From positions 1-46,656 of the forward strand of contig CALUGX010000009.1 in the NCBI GenBank assembly GCA_944320285.1: a DNA stretch of 46,656 nt, given 5' to 3'. The translations under genes were made by a program, and so were the position numbers. The stretch comes from an uncultured Prevotella sp. Lineage in GTDB: Bacteria > Bacteroidota > Bacteroidia > Bacteroidales > Bacteroidaceae. Below are positions 16,246 to 24,533 of this stretch, piece after piece. Numbering within the stretch: position 1 is the stretch's first letter; the number at the start of each line of letters is the position of its first letter. A model generated the notes under the pieces. It did not search any database. It was not told the DNA's origin and worked only from the letters and a program-made list of their open reading frames with translations.

Positions 16246-16253
16246 CAAATATA
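16246..16253 (-). promoter_or_regulatory. putative -7 box upstream of ffh
   Basis: On the minus strand this reads TATATTTG, a match to the TAnnTTTG box, followed by an 80-90-base leader to the ffh start. No well-spaced -33 TTTG is visible. Confidence 0.45.
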
Positions 16254-16418
16254 AACAAATGCTGACAAAAAAATCAATAACGCCTCTGTTATTTAATTTA
16301 TTTTAAAACTGTAGACTGCAAAACAGGTTGCATCGTATATTTCTCATACCTAAAACTCACATTCCCATACACGTCTTCTACGCATAAACAGCGAAGGAGC
16401 AAGCCGCCTCTCACCTAA

Positions 16419-16865
16419 TGTCATTTTGCAAGAAAATCAGGGTATTTCATGCCACACTGATTTTCATTTTAACATTATAAATGCTGTATAATAAATGCCT
16501 TCGACATTCAGTGAAAATAAGGCGTTTTTTGTACGCTACGATAAATCCCTGACATACAACATATTACAGGCTTTATCAACAAACTGATACTATCCGGCGC
16601 AATAATTTAACTTTTTTAATAGCCTTTTAGGGCGACGGATACCTCATTCTCCGTTTTCAAGACCGTAATCAGGAGGCTTTACCATACAGAAAAGTCCGGC
16701 AGAAGCCGCTAATCGAGACATAAAACGTATCCTTTTGCAACATAAAAAGGCATCCTTTACAACATAAAAAACATCTAATGGCACGGCAGATAACCAAAAA
16801 CGACACCTTAAAAGTATATTTCAACGATTTTTGTTGACATTTTCCAAATGACATTTTGTTATCAA
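16419..16865. repeat. dispersed intergenic repeat, copy 2 (about 447 bp)
   Basis: Homologous to 4903-5352 in the same orientation (see that entry). It fills most of the 778-base gap between ffh and the restriction-modification gene, ending about 60 bases before the -7 box of the latter. The central part contains two tandem units of the type CCTTTTGCAACATAAAA / CCTTTACAACATAAAA, also seen at 45005-45066. A minus-strand ORF crosses it but has no protein-like support. Confidence 0.75.
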
Positions 16866-16923
16866 TTTACGGTTTTACACATATTTTCTTAACACGTAAT
16901 TCTTAATTACTAATTTAAATTCT

Positions 16924-16931
16924 TACCTTTG
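16924..16931 (+). promoter_or_regulatory. -7 box immediately before the restriction-modification gene
   Basis: TACCTTTG ends four bases before the ATG at 16936, so transcription would begin at or inside the start codon (leaderless mRNA). No good -33 element is seen at the expected distance. Confidence 0.4.
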
Positions 16932-16935
16932 CAAT

Positions 16936-19900
16936 ATGTCAGACCTAAACGAATACATAAAGGAAATCAGCAGCCTTTACGCCACGGGGGTGGCGCGCGA
17001 ACACAGTTACCGCCCCGCGCTTGAGAAACTGCTGAACACCATGCTGCCCGGACTGAAAGCAATCAACGAGCCTTCACGCATATCGTGCGGCGCGCCCGAC
17101 TTCATAATCATACGCAAGAGCGACGGCCTGCCTGTAGCTTTCGTAGAGGCTAAGGACATAGCCGACGGCGATCTTGACGGGCGCAAACAACATCGCGAAC
17201 AGTTCAACCGCTACAAATCGTCACTCGACCATATTATCTTCACCGACTATCTTGACTTTCACCTATATGAATATGGTGAAGCCGTGGCGTGCGTACGCAT
17301 TGCCGAGACCGTAGGTGATAAAATCATAGCCGTGAAGGAAAATGAAAGCAAGTTTGCCTCGATGATAAACCGGTTGGCAAAGGCGCAAATACAAAACATA
17401 ACATCCGCAGAACGACTGGCCGTACAGATGGCCGCAAAAGCACGACTGCTGGCAGAGGTAATAAAGGCTGCATTCAACGAAGCCGACGAAACCGTTGACA
17501 ATCAGCAACTTCAAGGACAGTTTGACGCCTTCAAGTCAGTATTGATACACGACATAACACCCGAAGGCTTCGCCGATGTCTACGCACAGACAATAGCTTA
17601 CGGAATGTTTGCTGCGCGCCTGCATGACTACACGCCTGACACCTTTTCACGTCAAGAGGCGGCCACGCTGATACCTAAAACCAACCCATTCCTGCGAAAA
17701 ATATTCCAAAGCATAGCAGGCTACGATCTCGACGAGCGCATAGCTTGGATTGTTGACGACCTCGCCGCCACGTTCCGCGCTACTGATATGGGTCGCATTA
17801 TGCGCGACTACAGCAACAACCGTCGCCACGACGATCCGATGATACATTTCTATGAGGATTTTCTCTCGGCTTACGACCCAAAACTACGCAAGGCGCGCGG
17901 AGTGTGGTACACGCCGCAGGCCGTGGTGAAGTTCATTGTGCACGGCGTTGACGACATATTGCAACGCGACTTTAACCTGCCGCTCGGTCTGGCGGATTAC
18001 TCCACCGTGGAGCGCACCGTCCGCAACGAGCAATACAGCAAGGGGCACGGCGGCAAACCTACATACAAAAAGACGTTCCACCGTGTGCAGATACTCGACC
18101 CCGCAACAGGCACGGGCACCTTCCTTGCCGAAGTGGTAAACCGCATATACGGCAAATTCAGCGGCATGGAAGGCCTTTGGCAAAGCTACGTAGAGGAGCA
18201 TCTGCTCTTACGACTTAACGGCTTTGAGCTGCTGATGGCCTCTTACGCCATAGCACACCTGAAGCTCGATATGTTATTGCAAAGCACCGGTTACGTCCAC
18301 CGGCGTGACAGCCGCCTGCGCATCTACCTTACTAACTCGCTGGAAGAATGCCATCCCGACACAGGCAGCCTGTTCGCACAATGGCTCAGTGCCGAAGCCA
18401 ATTATGCAAACCGCATAAAACGCGACACGCCCGTAATGGTGATGATTGGCAACCCGCCGTATAGCGTAAGCAGTAATAACAACGGCGAATGGATAACGCA
18501 ACTCATAGCCGACTATAAGAAAGACCTCAACGAGAGAAACATTCAGCCTCTGTCAGACGATTATATAAAATTCATACGCCTTGGTCAATATTATATCGAG
18601 AAAAACGGCGAAGGCATTTTAGCCTACGTAACCAACAACTCATTTATCGACGGCATCATTCACCGCAAAATGCGTAAGACGCTGCTTGAAACGTTTGATA
18701 AAATCTATATTCTCGATCTTCACGGCAACAGCAAAAAGAAAGAGACTGCGCCCGACGGACAGAAAGACGAAAATGTTTTCGACATAATGCAGGGCGTTAG
18801 CATCAATATATTTGTAAAAACAGGAGAGAAAGCAAAAAAAGATTTTGGAGAAGTGTTGCATTATGACTTGTTCGGAAGGCGTAAAGATAAATATGATTTC
18901 CTTACAAGCACAAATTTTTCAGATGTAAAATGGCAACATCTTTCACCAGTTGAACCTTATTATTTCTTCGTGCCCAAAGACTTTAGTATGCAGGAAGAAT
19001 ATGAAAAAGGATTCAAGTTAGACGAATTATTTGTGAATAATGCTTGCGGTATAGTTACTTCAAAAGACAGTATAAATATACAAGCATCCAAAACTCTTGC
19101 CAGACAATTATGTAACGACGCCTTTGAACTTTCTGAAAATGAATTTCGAGCAAAGTACAATGCAGGAAAAGATAGTCGTGACTGGTCTGTCGTCAGAGCA
19201 CAAGAAGATGTCAGAGCACATAAAGATTCTCTTGTTATTGCACAATACACTTATCGTCCTTTCGATACGAAATTCATCGTGTATACAGGCAAAACGAACG
19301 GTATCGTGGCCAGGCCACGATACCGTTCGTTTTCGTGCATATTACACCCTCAGAATTTGTCAATGCTTGTTTGCAAACAACAGAGTACATTCAAATTTCA
19401 ACATATTTTTGTCTGTAGATTTTTATCAGACAAATGTACTGTATCATCACAAACAAAAGAGGCCACGTATGTATTTCCTCTCTACAATTCCGGCGTAAGC
19501 CGGTCGATTTTTGAAAATTTAGAGAATGACAATCTCACTCCTAACTTTTCACCCGTTGTATTAAAGAAAATCGAGAAAGCGTTAGGCGAAACGATTAAAC
19601 CATTGGAGCTGTTCGACTATATTTACGCCGTGCTCCACAATCCCGATTACCGCAAGCGTTACGCAGAGTTTCTGAAGATTGATTTTCCACGCATACCCTA
19701 CCCCACTGACGCCTCTCTCTATCACAAACTGGCCGAAAAAGGCAGTAAGCTACGGCGACTGCATCTCATGGAAAACTCCGACAACTGGGCCGTAACAACC
19801 ACTTATCCTGAAGCGGGAACTAACGAAGTGACAGAGCTGACATACAGTGACGGGCGCGTGCATATCAACCCCACACAATATTTCGGCAACGTCAGTGAAA

Positions 19901-20115
19901 CGGCTTGGACGTTCTTCATCGGTGGCTACCAGCCCGCGCAAAAGTGGCTGAAAGACCGCCGCGGCCGCATCCTTGCGTTTGCCGACATCCGTCACTACCA
20001 GAAGATTATTGCCGCCCTCGACGGCACACACAAGATAATGGAAGAAATAAAAGAAATCCAGCGTTTTGATCAGAACGTAAAAGACGTGAAAATCACCTTT
20101 ATATGCCCAAAATGA
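16936..20115 (+). CDS. single-chain restriction-modification enzyme, type ISP-like, without helicase domain
   Basis: A 1059-aa protein combining nuclease and N6-adenine methyltransferase. The N-terminal PD-(D/E)xK nuclease shows P54-D55 and E71-A72-K73 (GAPDFIII .. AFVEAKD). The methyltransferase follows, with motif I DPATGTGTF (about residue 388) and motif IV NPPY (about 506). The C-terminus (about 640-1030) resembles the LlaBIII/type ISP specificity part (YRPFDTKFIVYTGK, TYVFPLY). True type ISP enzymes are about 1,500 aa and carry a helicase between nuclease and methyltransferase; none is seen here, so this may cut by a type IIG-like mechanism. The specificity region (about 18790-19560) is AT-richer than the rest, suggesting exchange. 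A 43-base perfect palindrome lies in it. It overlaps the next gene. Confidence 0.85.
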   Translation: MSDLNEYIKEISSLYATGVAREHSYRPALEKLLNTMLPGLKAINEPSRISCGAPDFIIIRKSDGLPVAFVEAKDIADGDLDGRKQHREQFNRYKSSLDHIIFTDYLDFHLYEYGEAVACVRIAETVGDKIIAVKENESKFASMINRLAKAQIQNITSAERLAVQMAAKARLLAEVIKAAFNEADETVDNQQLQGQFDAFKSVLIHDITPEGFADVYAQTIAYGMFAARLHDYTPDTFSRQEAATLIPKTNPFLRKIFQSIAGYDLDERIAWIVDDLAATFRATDMGRIMRDYSNNRRHDDPMIHFYEDFLSAYDPKLRKARGVWYTPQAVVKFIVHGVDDILQRDFNLPLGLADYSTVERTVRNEQYSKGHGGKPTYKKTFHRVQILDPATGTGTFLAEVVNRIYGKFSGMEGLWQSYVEEHLLLRLNGFELLMASYAIAHLKLDMLLQSTGYVHRRDSRLRIYLTNSLEECHPDTGSLFAQWLSAEANYANRIKRDTPVMVMIGNPPYSVSSNNNGEWITQLIADYKKDLNERNIQPLSDDYIKFIRLGQYYIEKNGEGILAYVTNNSFIDGIIHRKMRKTLLETFDKIYILDLHGNSKKKETAPDGQKDENVFDIMQGVSINIFVKTGEKAKKDFGEVLHYDLFGRRKDKYDFLTSTNFSDVKWQHLSPVEPYYFFVPKDFSMQEEYEKGFKLDELFVNNACGIVTSKDSINIQASKTLARQLCNDAFELSENEFRAKYNAGKDSRDWSVVRAQEDVRAHKDSLVIAQYTYRPFDTKFIVYTGKTNGIVARPRYRSFSCILHPQNLSMLVCKQQSTFKFQHIFVCRFLSDKCTVSSQTKEATYVFPLYNSGVSRSIFENLENDNLTPNFSPVVLKKIEKALGETIKPLELFDYIYAVLHNPDYRKRYAEFLKIDFPRIPYPTDASLYHKLAEKGSKLRRLHLMENSDNWAVTTTYPEAGTNEVTELTYSDGRVHINPTQYFGNVSETAWTFFIGGYQPAQKWLKDRRGRILAFADIRHYQKIIAALDGTHKIMEEIKEIQRFDQNVKDVKITFICPK
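19291..19333. repeat. 43-base perfect palindrome inside the restriction-modification gene
   Basis: Bases 19291-19311 are the exact reverse complement of 19313-19333, with a single central A (19312). It encodes TNGIVARPRYRSF (within about residues 785-800), which looks like genuine family sequence. A 21-bp stem inside an open frame is unusual and could affect translation or DNA stability. Confidence 0.9.
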
Positions 20116-20681
20116 AAACTACTACGCTGTACGTCAAAAACATGGTGTGCGACCGTTGCAAGGCGGCTGTGACACGGATATTCGCCGATGCAGGCATCAG
20201 CCCGTTATCTGTAGAGCTTGGAGTTGTCACCGTGGCTGAAAAGCCTGACTACGACACGCTCGACCGACTGCGCACGGCATTAAAGCAACAGGGTTTTGAA
20301 CTGCTGGAAGACCACCGCCGGCAAATCGTGGAGCGGATAAAAAATGAGATAATAGAAATGGTGCATTACAGGGACAATCTGCCTTCGGCCAATATTTCCG
20401 CTTATCTTGCCGACAAGCTGTCAACCGACTATGGCACGCTAAGCAAAATGTTCTCAGAAACGACGGGAACAACCATCGAAAAGTATTTCATCTTACAACG
20501 TGTGGAACGTGTAAAAGAATTATTGTTTTATAGCGAAATGTCAATCTCGGAAATTGCATTGAAGATGAATTATTCAAGCGTGGCGTATTTAAGCACTCAA
20601 TTCAAAAGCGTAACGGGCATGACGCCCTCGCAATTTAAGGCGATGAAGAACAAAGAGCTGAAACAACTCGACAAGATATGA
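20112..20681 (+). CDS. HMA-domain / AraC-type transcriptional regulator, probable copper sensor
   Basis: The N-terminus (about 1-70) is a heavy-metal-associated domain with the MxCxxC motif in KNMVCDRCKAAV. The C-terminal part (about 85-180) is an AraC-type double helix-turn-helix: FILQRVERVKELLFYSEMSISEIALKMNYSSVAYLSTQFKSVTGMTPSQFK. A metal-binding domain fused to an AraC reader suggests it senses copper (or silver) and controls the adjacent P-type ATPase. The start at 20112 overlaps the stop of the upstream gene as ATGA; an ATG at 20103 would add three residues. Such fusions beside copper ATPases occur in other Bacteroidota. The metal is inferred from the neighbour. Confidence 0.8.
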   Translation: MKTTTLYVKNMVCDRCKAAVTRIFADAGISPLSVELGVVTVAEKPDYDTLDRLRTALKQQGFELLEDHRRQIVERIKNEIIEMVHYRDNLPSANISAYLADKLSTDYGTLSKMFSETTGTTIEKYFILQRVERVKELLFYSEMSISEIALKMNYSSVAYLSTQFKSVTGMTPSQFKAMKNKELKQLDKI

Positions 20682-20743
20682 CAATCCGATTCCTGATGAG
20701 GGGCATGAAATATCATAAATCTTTTCCATAATTCCGTAACATG

Positions 20744-20777
20744 GCAAAAGACCGTTTTGTGTAACTTTGCAAAAGAC
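20744..20777 (+). promoter_or_regulatory. copA promoter with two 9-bp direct repeats (candidate operator)
   Basis: The -7 box TAACTTTG lies at 20762-20769. GCAAAAGAC occurs at 20744-20752 and again at 20769-20777, 25 bases apart, flanking that box. Direct repeats of this kind are how AraC-type regulators usually bind, so this is a candidate site for the HMA-AraC protein encoded just upstream. The second repeat overlaps the expected transcription start. Confidence 0.55.
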
Positions 20778-20796
20778 AAACTAAGAGAATATCATT

Positions 20797-22695
20797 ATGG
20801 AAAAGAAAACAATCGCCGTAACCGGTATGGCGTGTGCAGGATGCGCAGCCAACGTGGAGAAACGGCTCAACCAGCTTGAAGGCGTAAAGGCGGCAAGCGT
20901 GAACTTCGCCGCGCGCACGGCCCTCGTAGATTACGACCCGAAAGTGATAACGCCGAAGATGATGAAAGAAGAAATCATCAAGGCCGGTTATGACCTTGTG
21001 ATAGACGAAGGCGAATCAGTGGAGGCGATAGAGAAGACGGCTTACAGGCAACTGCTCAAGAGGATGGCGGCATCGTGGGTGCTGGCACTGCTGACAATGG
21101 GCATATCGATGGGATGGCTCAATGTGGGCGGCACAAGTATGGCCAACCAGACAATGCTGATACTCGCCTTGCTCAACATAACATACTGCGGCAGCCGGTT
21201 TTACTCAAGCGCATGGAAACAGCTGCGCCACGGCACGGCCAACATGGATACGCTCGTGGCCATGAGCACCGCCATATCGTTTGCGTTCAGTGTGTTCAAC
21301 ACTTTCTGGGGTGAGAGTTTCTGGGCTCCGCGAGGCATCGAGAGCCATACTTATTATGACGCATCGGTCATGATAATAACATTCGTACTGACGGGGCGCA
21401 CACTTGAAGAGAAAGCCAAGAAAGGCACGGCCTCGGCCATACGCGCATTAATGGGACTAACCCCGAAAACAGCACGCCTCGTAAGTGGAGGCTCGACGAG
21501 CGACGTACCGATAGCGGCAATAGGCAAAGGCGACATCATCGAAATACGCCAAGGCGAGAAAGTTCCTGTGGACGGTACCGTGGCTGACGGCCGGGCATAC
21601 ATAGACGAGAGTATGATTACGGGGGAACCAACCCCTGTGCTGAAACAAACCGGTGACAAGGTCTTCGCCGGCACGATGACCACGCAAGACACGCTGCGCT
21701 TCCGCGCCGAAGAAGTTGGCCAAGGCACGGTGCTTGCACAAATTATCAAGATGGTGCAAGAGGCCCAGGGCAGCAAAGCTCCTGTGCAGCGCGTGGTAGA
21801 TAAGATAGCGGCAGTGTTCGTGCCGGCGGTACTCGGCCTTTCGGTCGTTACTTTCATATTATGGCTCACTATCGGCGGCGAAGCCATGTTGCCGCGCGCC
21901 ATACTCTCAGCCGTGTCCGTACTCGTCATTGCCTGCCCGTGCGCCTTGGGACTGGCCACGCCTACGGCATTGATGGTAGGCATAGGCAAGGCGGCGCGCA
22001 AGAACATTCTGATAAAAGACGCCACGGCTTTAGAAGAGATACGCAAGGTTGACGCAATCGTAATTGACAAGACCGGCACTTTAACGATACCGAATAAAGA
22101 CATCGACTTCACCAAGGCCGCAGACCTTGGACTGGAAGAGCGTGAAACATTGAAACCGTACGCCCACGAAGCTATTGACACCCTAAAACATGAAGGTATA
22201 GACGTGTACATGATGAGTGGCGATAAAGAAGAGGCAGCCCGTTATTGGGCGGAAAAGGCGGGTATAAGCCACTGGCGCAGCAAAGTGATGCCACAAGACA
22301 AGGAAGACTTGGTAAAATCGCTACAAGCTGAAGGCCGGCACGTGGCGATGGTAGGCGACGGCATAAATGATACGCAAGCCCTCGCCGCCGCTGACGTCAG
22401 CATTGCTATGGGGCGTGGCACTGACGTGGCTATGGATGTGGCACAAGTGACGTTGATGGGTACGGATCTCAGACGCATACCTGACGCAATTAAACTGTCT
22501 CGTGACACTGTAGGAATGATTAAACAAAACTTGTTTTGGGCGTTCATCTACAACGTTGTCTGCATTCCGCTCGCCGCAGGAGTGCCTTACCTGTTTGGCA
22601 TTCATTGGCAGATAACACCTATGTGGGCAAGTGCACTCATGGCGTTCTCAAGTATCAGTGTTGTGATGAATAGTTTAAGACTGAAATTTAAATAA
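20797..22695 (+). CDS. copA: copper-type P1B ATPase with a shortened cytoplasmic region
   Basis: An export ATPase for Cu(I) or a similar ion in the inner membrane (632 aa). The N-terminal HMA domain has GMACAGCAAN (C13, C16). Membrane helices include the metal site ACPCALG (C380, C382). The actuator loop has MITGEPTPV, the phosphorylation site is DKTGTLT (D424), and GDGIND is at about 520-525. Only about 50 residues separate D424 from the SGDK loop (D476) and about 97 from GDGIND; normal CopA proteins have about 200 to GDGIND. The nucleotide-binding N domain with its SEHP motif is therefore not visible. The frame is intact and the ends meet smoothly, so it may be a lineage trait or an in-frame deletion. 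It has its own promoter. Confidence 0.85.
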   Translation: MEKKTIAVTGMACAGCAANVEKRLNQLEGVKAASVNFAARTALVDYDPKVITPKMMKEEIIKAGYDLVIDEGESVEAIEKTAYRQLLKRMAASWVLALLTMGISMGWLNVGGTSMANQTMLILALLNITYCGSRFYSSAWKQLRHGTANMDTLVAMSTAISFAFSVFNTFWGESFWAPRGIESHTYYDASVMIITFVLTGRTLEEKAKKGTASAIRALMGLTPKTARLVSGGSTSDVPIAAIGKGDIIEIRQGEKVPVDGTVADGRAYIDESMITGEPTPVLKQTGDKVFAGTMTTQDTLRFRAEEVGQGTVLAQIIKMVQEAQGSKAPVQRVVDKIAAVFVPAVLGLSVVTFILWLTIGGEAMLPRAILSAVSVLVIACPCALGLATPTALMVGIGKAARKNILIKDATALEEIRKVDAIVIDKTGTLTIPNKDIDFTKAADLGLEERETLKPYAHEAIDTLKHEGIDVYMMSGDKEEAARYWAEKAGISHWRSKVMPQDKEDLVKSLQAEGRHVAMVGDGINDTQALAAADVSIAMGRGTDVAMDVAQVTLMGTDLRRIPDAIKLSRDTVGMIKQNLFWAFIYNVVCIPLAAGVPYLFGIHWQITPMWASALMAFSSISVVMNSLRLKFK

Positions 22696-22709
22696 ATGAG
22701 AATGTGAAA

Positions 22710-23396
22710 TCACTTTCTTTCAGCCGATACAGTTACTTGCACGCTGAACGACGGACTGAAATTATACTTTACAGCTGCACCAATGCGGTCGCTAATGCTG
22801 TGCAAATCATAAAGAGGCATCGGGATGGGAGTATGCACAATCGTTTTTTGTCCGAACAAATATCCTTCCCAATGTTCGTCAAACTTGTATCCTAACACAG
22901 CATTAAGTCCGGCGTCATGGTAAGCATCGTGAGCCCAAAACATATTGTTGACGTAACCTCCGACGGCCAATGAAAGATTGTCTGTAAGCGGTACGGCATA
23001 CATCGCCGCGATACTCTGCGTAAATCCGGTACCACGCCAAGGATTGTTGCCGAACGTAGCAAACACCGACGCTCCTAAATTCACATTTAACCCTCGGTGC
23101 AGCCGCCAGTCATAACAGCCCAACCAATCGTAAGGATACATATTAATATATGTCTGTCCGAAGTTGTTTAACATAGGTAAATGTAACGAATCAGCTACAG
23201 CAAGAGCCCCTACGGACATATATCCTTCATAAGTATATATGTCCGTAGGGGCGTCGGCTCCACCTATATAACCGGCCACCGACTCAATCTTAATCGTTGA
23301 GGTCGTGTCTGCTTTTGATATAATGCCATCCACTTCCTGAGCATATGCAGAGGCGGACACCAATCCTAAAATGAATGTAATAACAAAACTTTTCAT
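22710..23396 (-). CDS. secreted or outer-membrane protein, probable beta-barrel, unknown function
   Basis: Starts MKSFVITFILGLVSASAYAQ, a clear signal peptide cleaved after AYA. The mature part (about 210 aa) is rich in alternating aromatic strands (GLNVNLGASVFATFG, NLSLAVGGYVNNMFW, IGAAVKYNFSPSFSVQVTVSAERK), ending in an outer-membrane-barrel-like terminal strand. I do not recognise the family. Two ATGs are adjacent (23399 and 23396); the second fits the signal peptide best. The -7 box lies three to four bases before the ATGs, so the mRNA may be leaderless. It converges on copA with a 14-base gap and contains an 18-bp perfect hairpin. Confidence 0.7.
   Translation of the reverse strand: MKSFVITFILGLVSASAYAQEVDGIISKADTTSTIKIESVAGYIGGADAPTDIYTYEGYMSVGALAVADSLHLPMLNNFGQTYINMYPYDWLGCYDWRLHRGLNVNLGASVFATFGNNPWRGTGFTQSIAAMYAVPLTDNLSLAVGGYVNNMFWAHDAYHDAGLNAVLGYKFDEHWEGYLFGQKTIVHTPIPMPLYDLHSISDRIGAAVKYNFSPSFSVQVTVSAERK
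23206..23252. repeat. 18-bp perfect inverted repeat inside the outer-membrane protein gene
   Basis: Bases 23206-23223 (GCCCCTACGGACATATAT) and 23235-23252 are exact reverse complements with an 11-base loop. It falls early in the mature part of the protein (encoding the APTDIYTYEGYMSVGA region). Like the palindrome at 19291 it is in coding sequence. Confidence 0.85.
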
Positions 23397-23402
23397 CATC
23401 TG

Positions 23403-23434
23403 CAAAGATAATGCAAATAGAGTACAAAGCAAAA
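23403..23434 (-). promoter_or_regulatory. promoter of the outer-membrane protein gene, likely leaderless
   Basis: On the minus strand TTTTG (23434-23430), 19 bases, then TATCTTTG (23410-23403): an exact fit to the Bacteroidota consensus. The box ends three bases before the first ATG (23399), so the expected start of transcription is at the start codons. Confidence 0.65.
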
Positions 23435-23485
23435 TAAAATGAGAGAAACGGATTTTAAATTCTGAAAAATAAATTACATCAAAGG

Positions 23486-23517
23486 TTTGGTCTTAAAACA
23501 ATAAATAACTAATTTTG
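23486..23517 (+). promoter_or_regulatory. promoter of the TPR protein gene
   Basis: TTTG at 23486-23489 and TAATTTTG at 23510-23517, 20 bases apart. Expected start near 23524, leaving about 47 bases before the ATG at 23571. Confidence 0.6.
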
Positions 23518-23570
23518 CAAAATGTGGGTATTATATCCGCATAATCTAAAAACTGTATAACCACAAATAT

Positions 23571-24437
23571 ATGAATTTTTTTAAGTCATTGTTCGGCGGA
23601 AAAGAAGAAAAGCCTGAAGAAAAGAAAAAAGCGGAGGAAGAAAAAAACTTCGATGTACTTAAATATGACGGAGTGCGCGCACTGCGCTCCGGGCAAGCAG
23701 ATTATGCAATAAGATGTTTTACCCACGCCCTTGGTATAAAAGAAGACTTAGAAATTAGAGACTATCTCTCACAGGCTTGCATCAGGGCGGATATGCTGCC
23801 GGAGGCTTACGAACAGCTGTTGAAATTGTCAGAAGCGCAACCGGAAAACCAACAGGTGTTTGTGCGTATGGCCAACGTAGCATACATGATGGAAGACTAC
23901 ACAGCTATGGCTGACGCCTGTGAAAAAGCCTTGCTGATAGACAACAGCAATGCAGAAGTTATATTCTTGTATGCCAAGGCGTGTATCGGCCACGGCGACA
24001 CAAACAACGCCATAGCCATGTTGACAAAAGCAATCACACTGAAACCTGACTATGGAGAAGCGTATCTGTTAAGAGGGGAAACACGATTGAAATGTAGCGA
24101 AACCGAAGATGCTGATGAAGATGCTGATTATCTGATAAATAATTATCCAGAAAGCGAGGAAGCCTTGCTATTAAAAGCACGAGTTTATATGGCAAAAGGT
24201 GCTGTTAGTGAAGCTATTGCCTATTACGGAAAAGTTATCGACACCAATCCATTCAACTCCGAAGCCTACCGAGAACGAGGTGAAGCACGCATAGCCACAG
24301 GCGACGACGGTAACGGCAAAAATGACTTGAAATACGCCGATGAGTTAACTACCAACCAGAATGAGAACAAAAAGGACGAAGATTTGGAACAGAAGGTGAA
24401 CGACGCTTACAAAAATGTAAACCCATTGGGGTTGTAA
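23571..24437 (+). CDS. tetratricopeptide-repeat protein
   Basis: A 288-aa soluble protein beginning MNFFKSLFGGKEEKPEEKKK, a charged Lys/Glu-rich head of about 30 residues. It is followed by six or so TPR units between residues 35 and 260, for example ADYAIRCFTHALGIKED, PEAYEQLLKLSEAQPEN, AEVIFLYAKACIGHGDTNNAI and SEAIAYYGKVIDTNPFNSEAY. TPRs form helical scaffolds for protein binding. No signal peptide or enzyme domain is seen, and the partner is unknown. It has its own promoter and ends at a terminator shared with the converging GH57 gene. Confidence 0.8.
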   Translation: MNFFKSLFGGKEEKPEEKKKAEEEKNFDVLKYDGVRALRSGQADYAIRCFTHALGIKEDLEIRDYLSQACIRADMLPEAYEQLLKLSEAQPENQQVFVRMANVAYMMEDYTAMADACEKALLIDNSNAEVIFLYAKACIGHGDTNNAIAMLTKAITLKPDYGEAYLLRGETRLKCSETEDADEDADYLINNYPESEEALLLKARVYMAKGAVSEAIAYYGKVIDTNPFNSEAYRERGEARIATGDDGNGKNDLKYADELTTNQNENKKDEDLEQKVNDAYKNVNPLGL

Positions 24438-24459
24438 GCCCAAATTTCTATCTGTCAAA

Positions 24460-24503
24460 CAATAAAAAACAGCACCGCATTTTATGTGGCGCTGTTTTTA
24501 TTG
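24460..24503. terminator. bidirectional terminator between the TPR and GH57 genes
   Basis: Left arm 24460-24480 (CAATAAAAAACAGCACC..) and right arm ending GCTGTTTTTATTG (24503) form a long stem with a few mismatches and flanking A and T runs. It serves two converging genes. Confidence 0.75.
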
Positions 24504-24533
24504 CAAAGTAGCGGAAATACTAATCCGTCAACT

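Noticed and set aside
16669-16854. Minus-strand 61-codon ORF in the dispersed repeat
   Set aside because: The matching frame in repeat copy 1 contains stop codons, so the similarity is of DNA and not of a protein.
23206-23252. Invertible switch based on the in-gene inverted repeat
   Set aside because: The 11-base spacer is too short for a typical recombinase-driven inversion and flipping it would change only a few codons; kept as a hairpin only.
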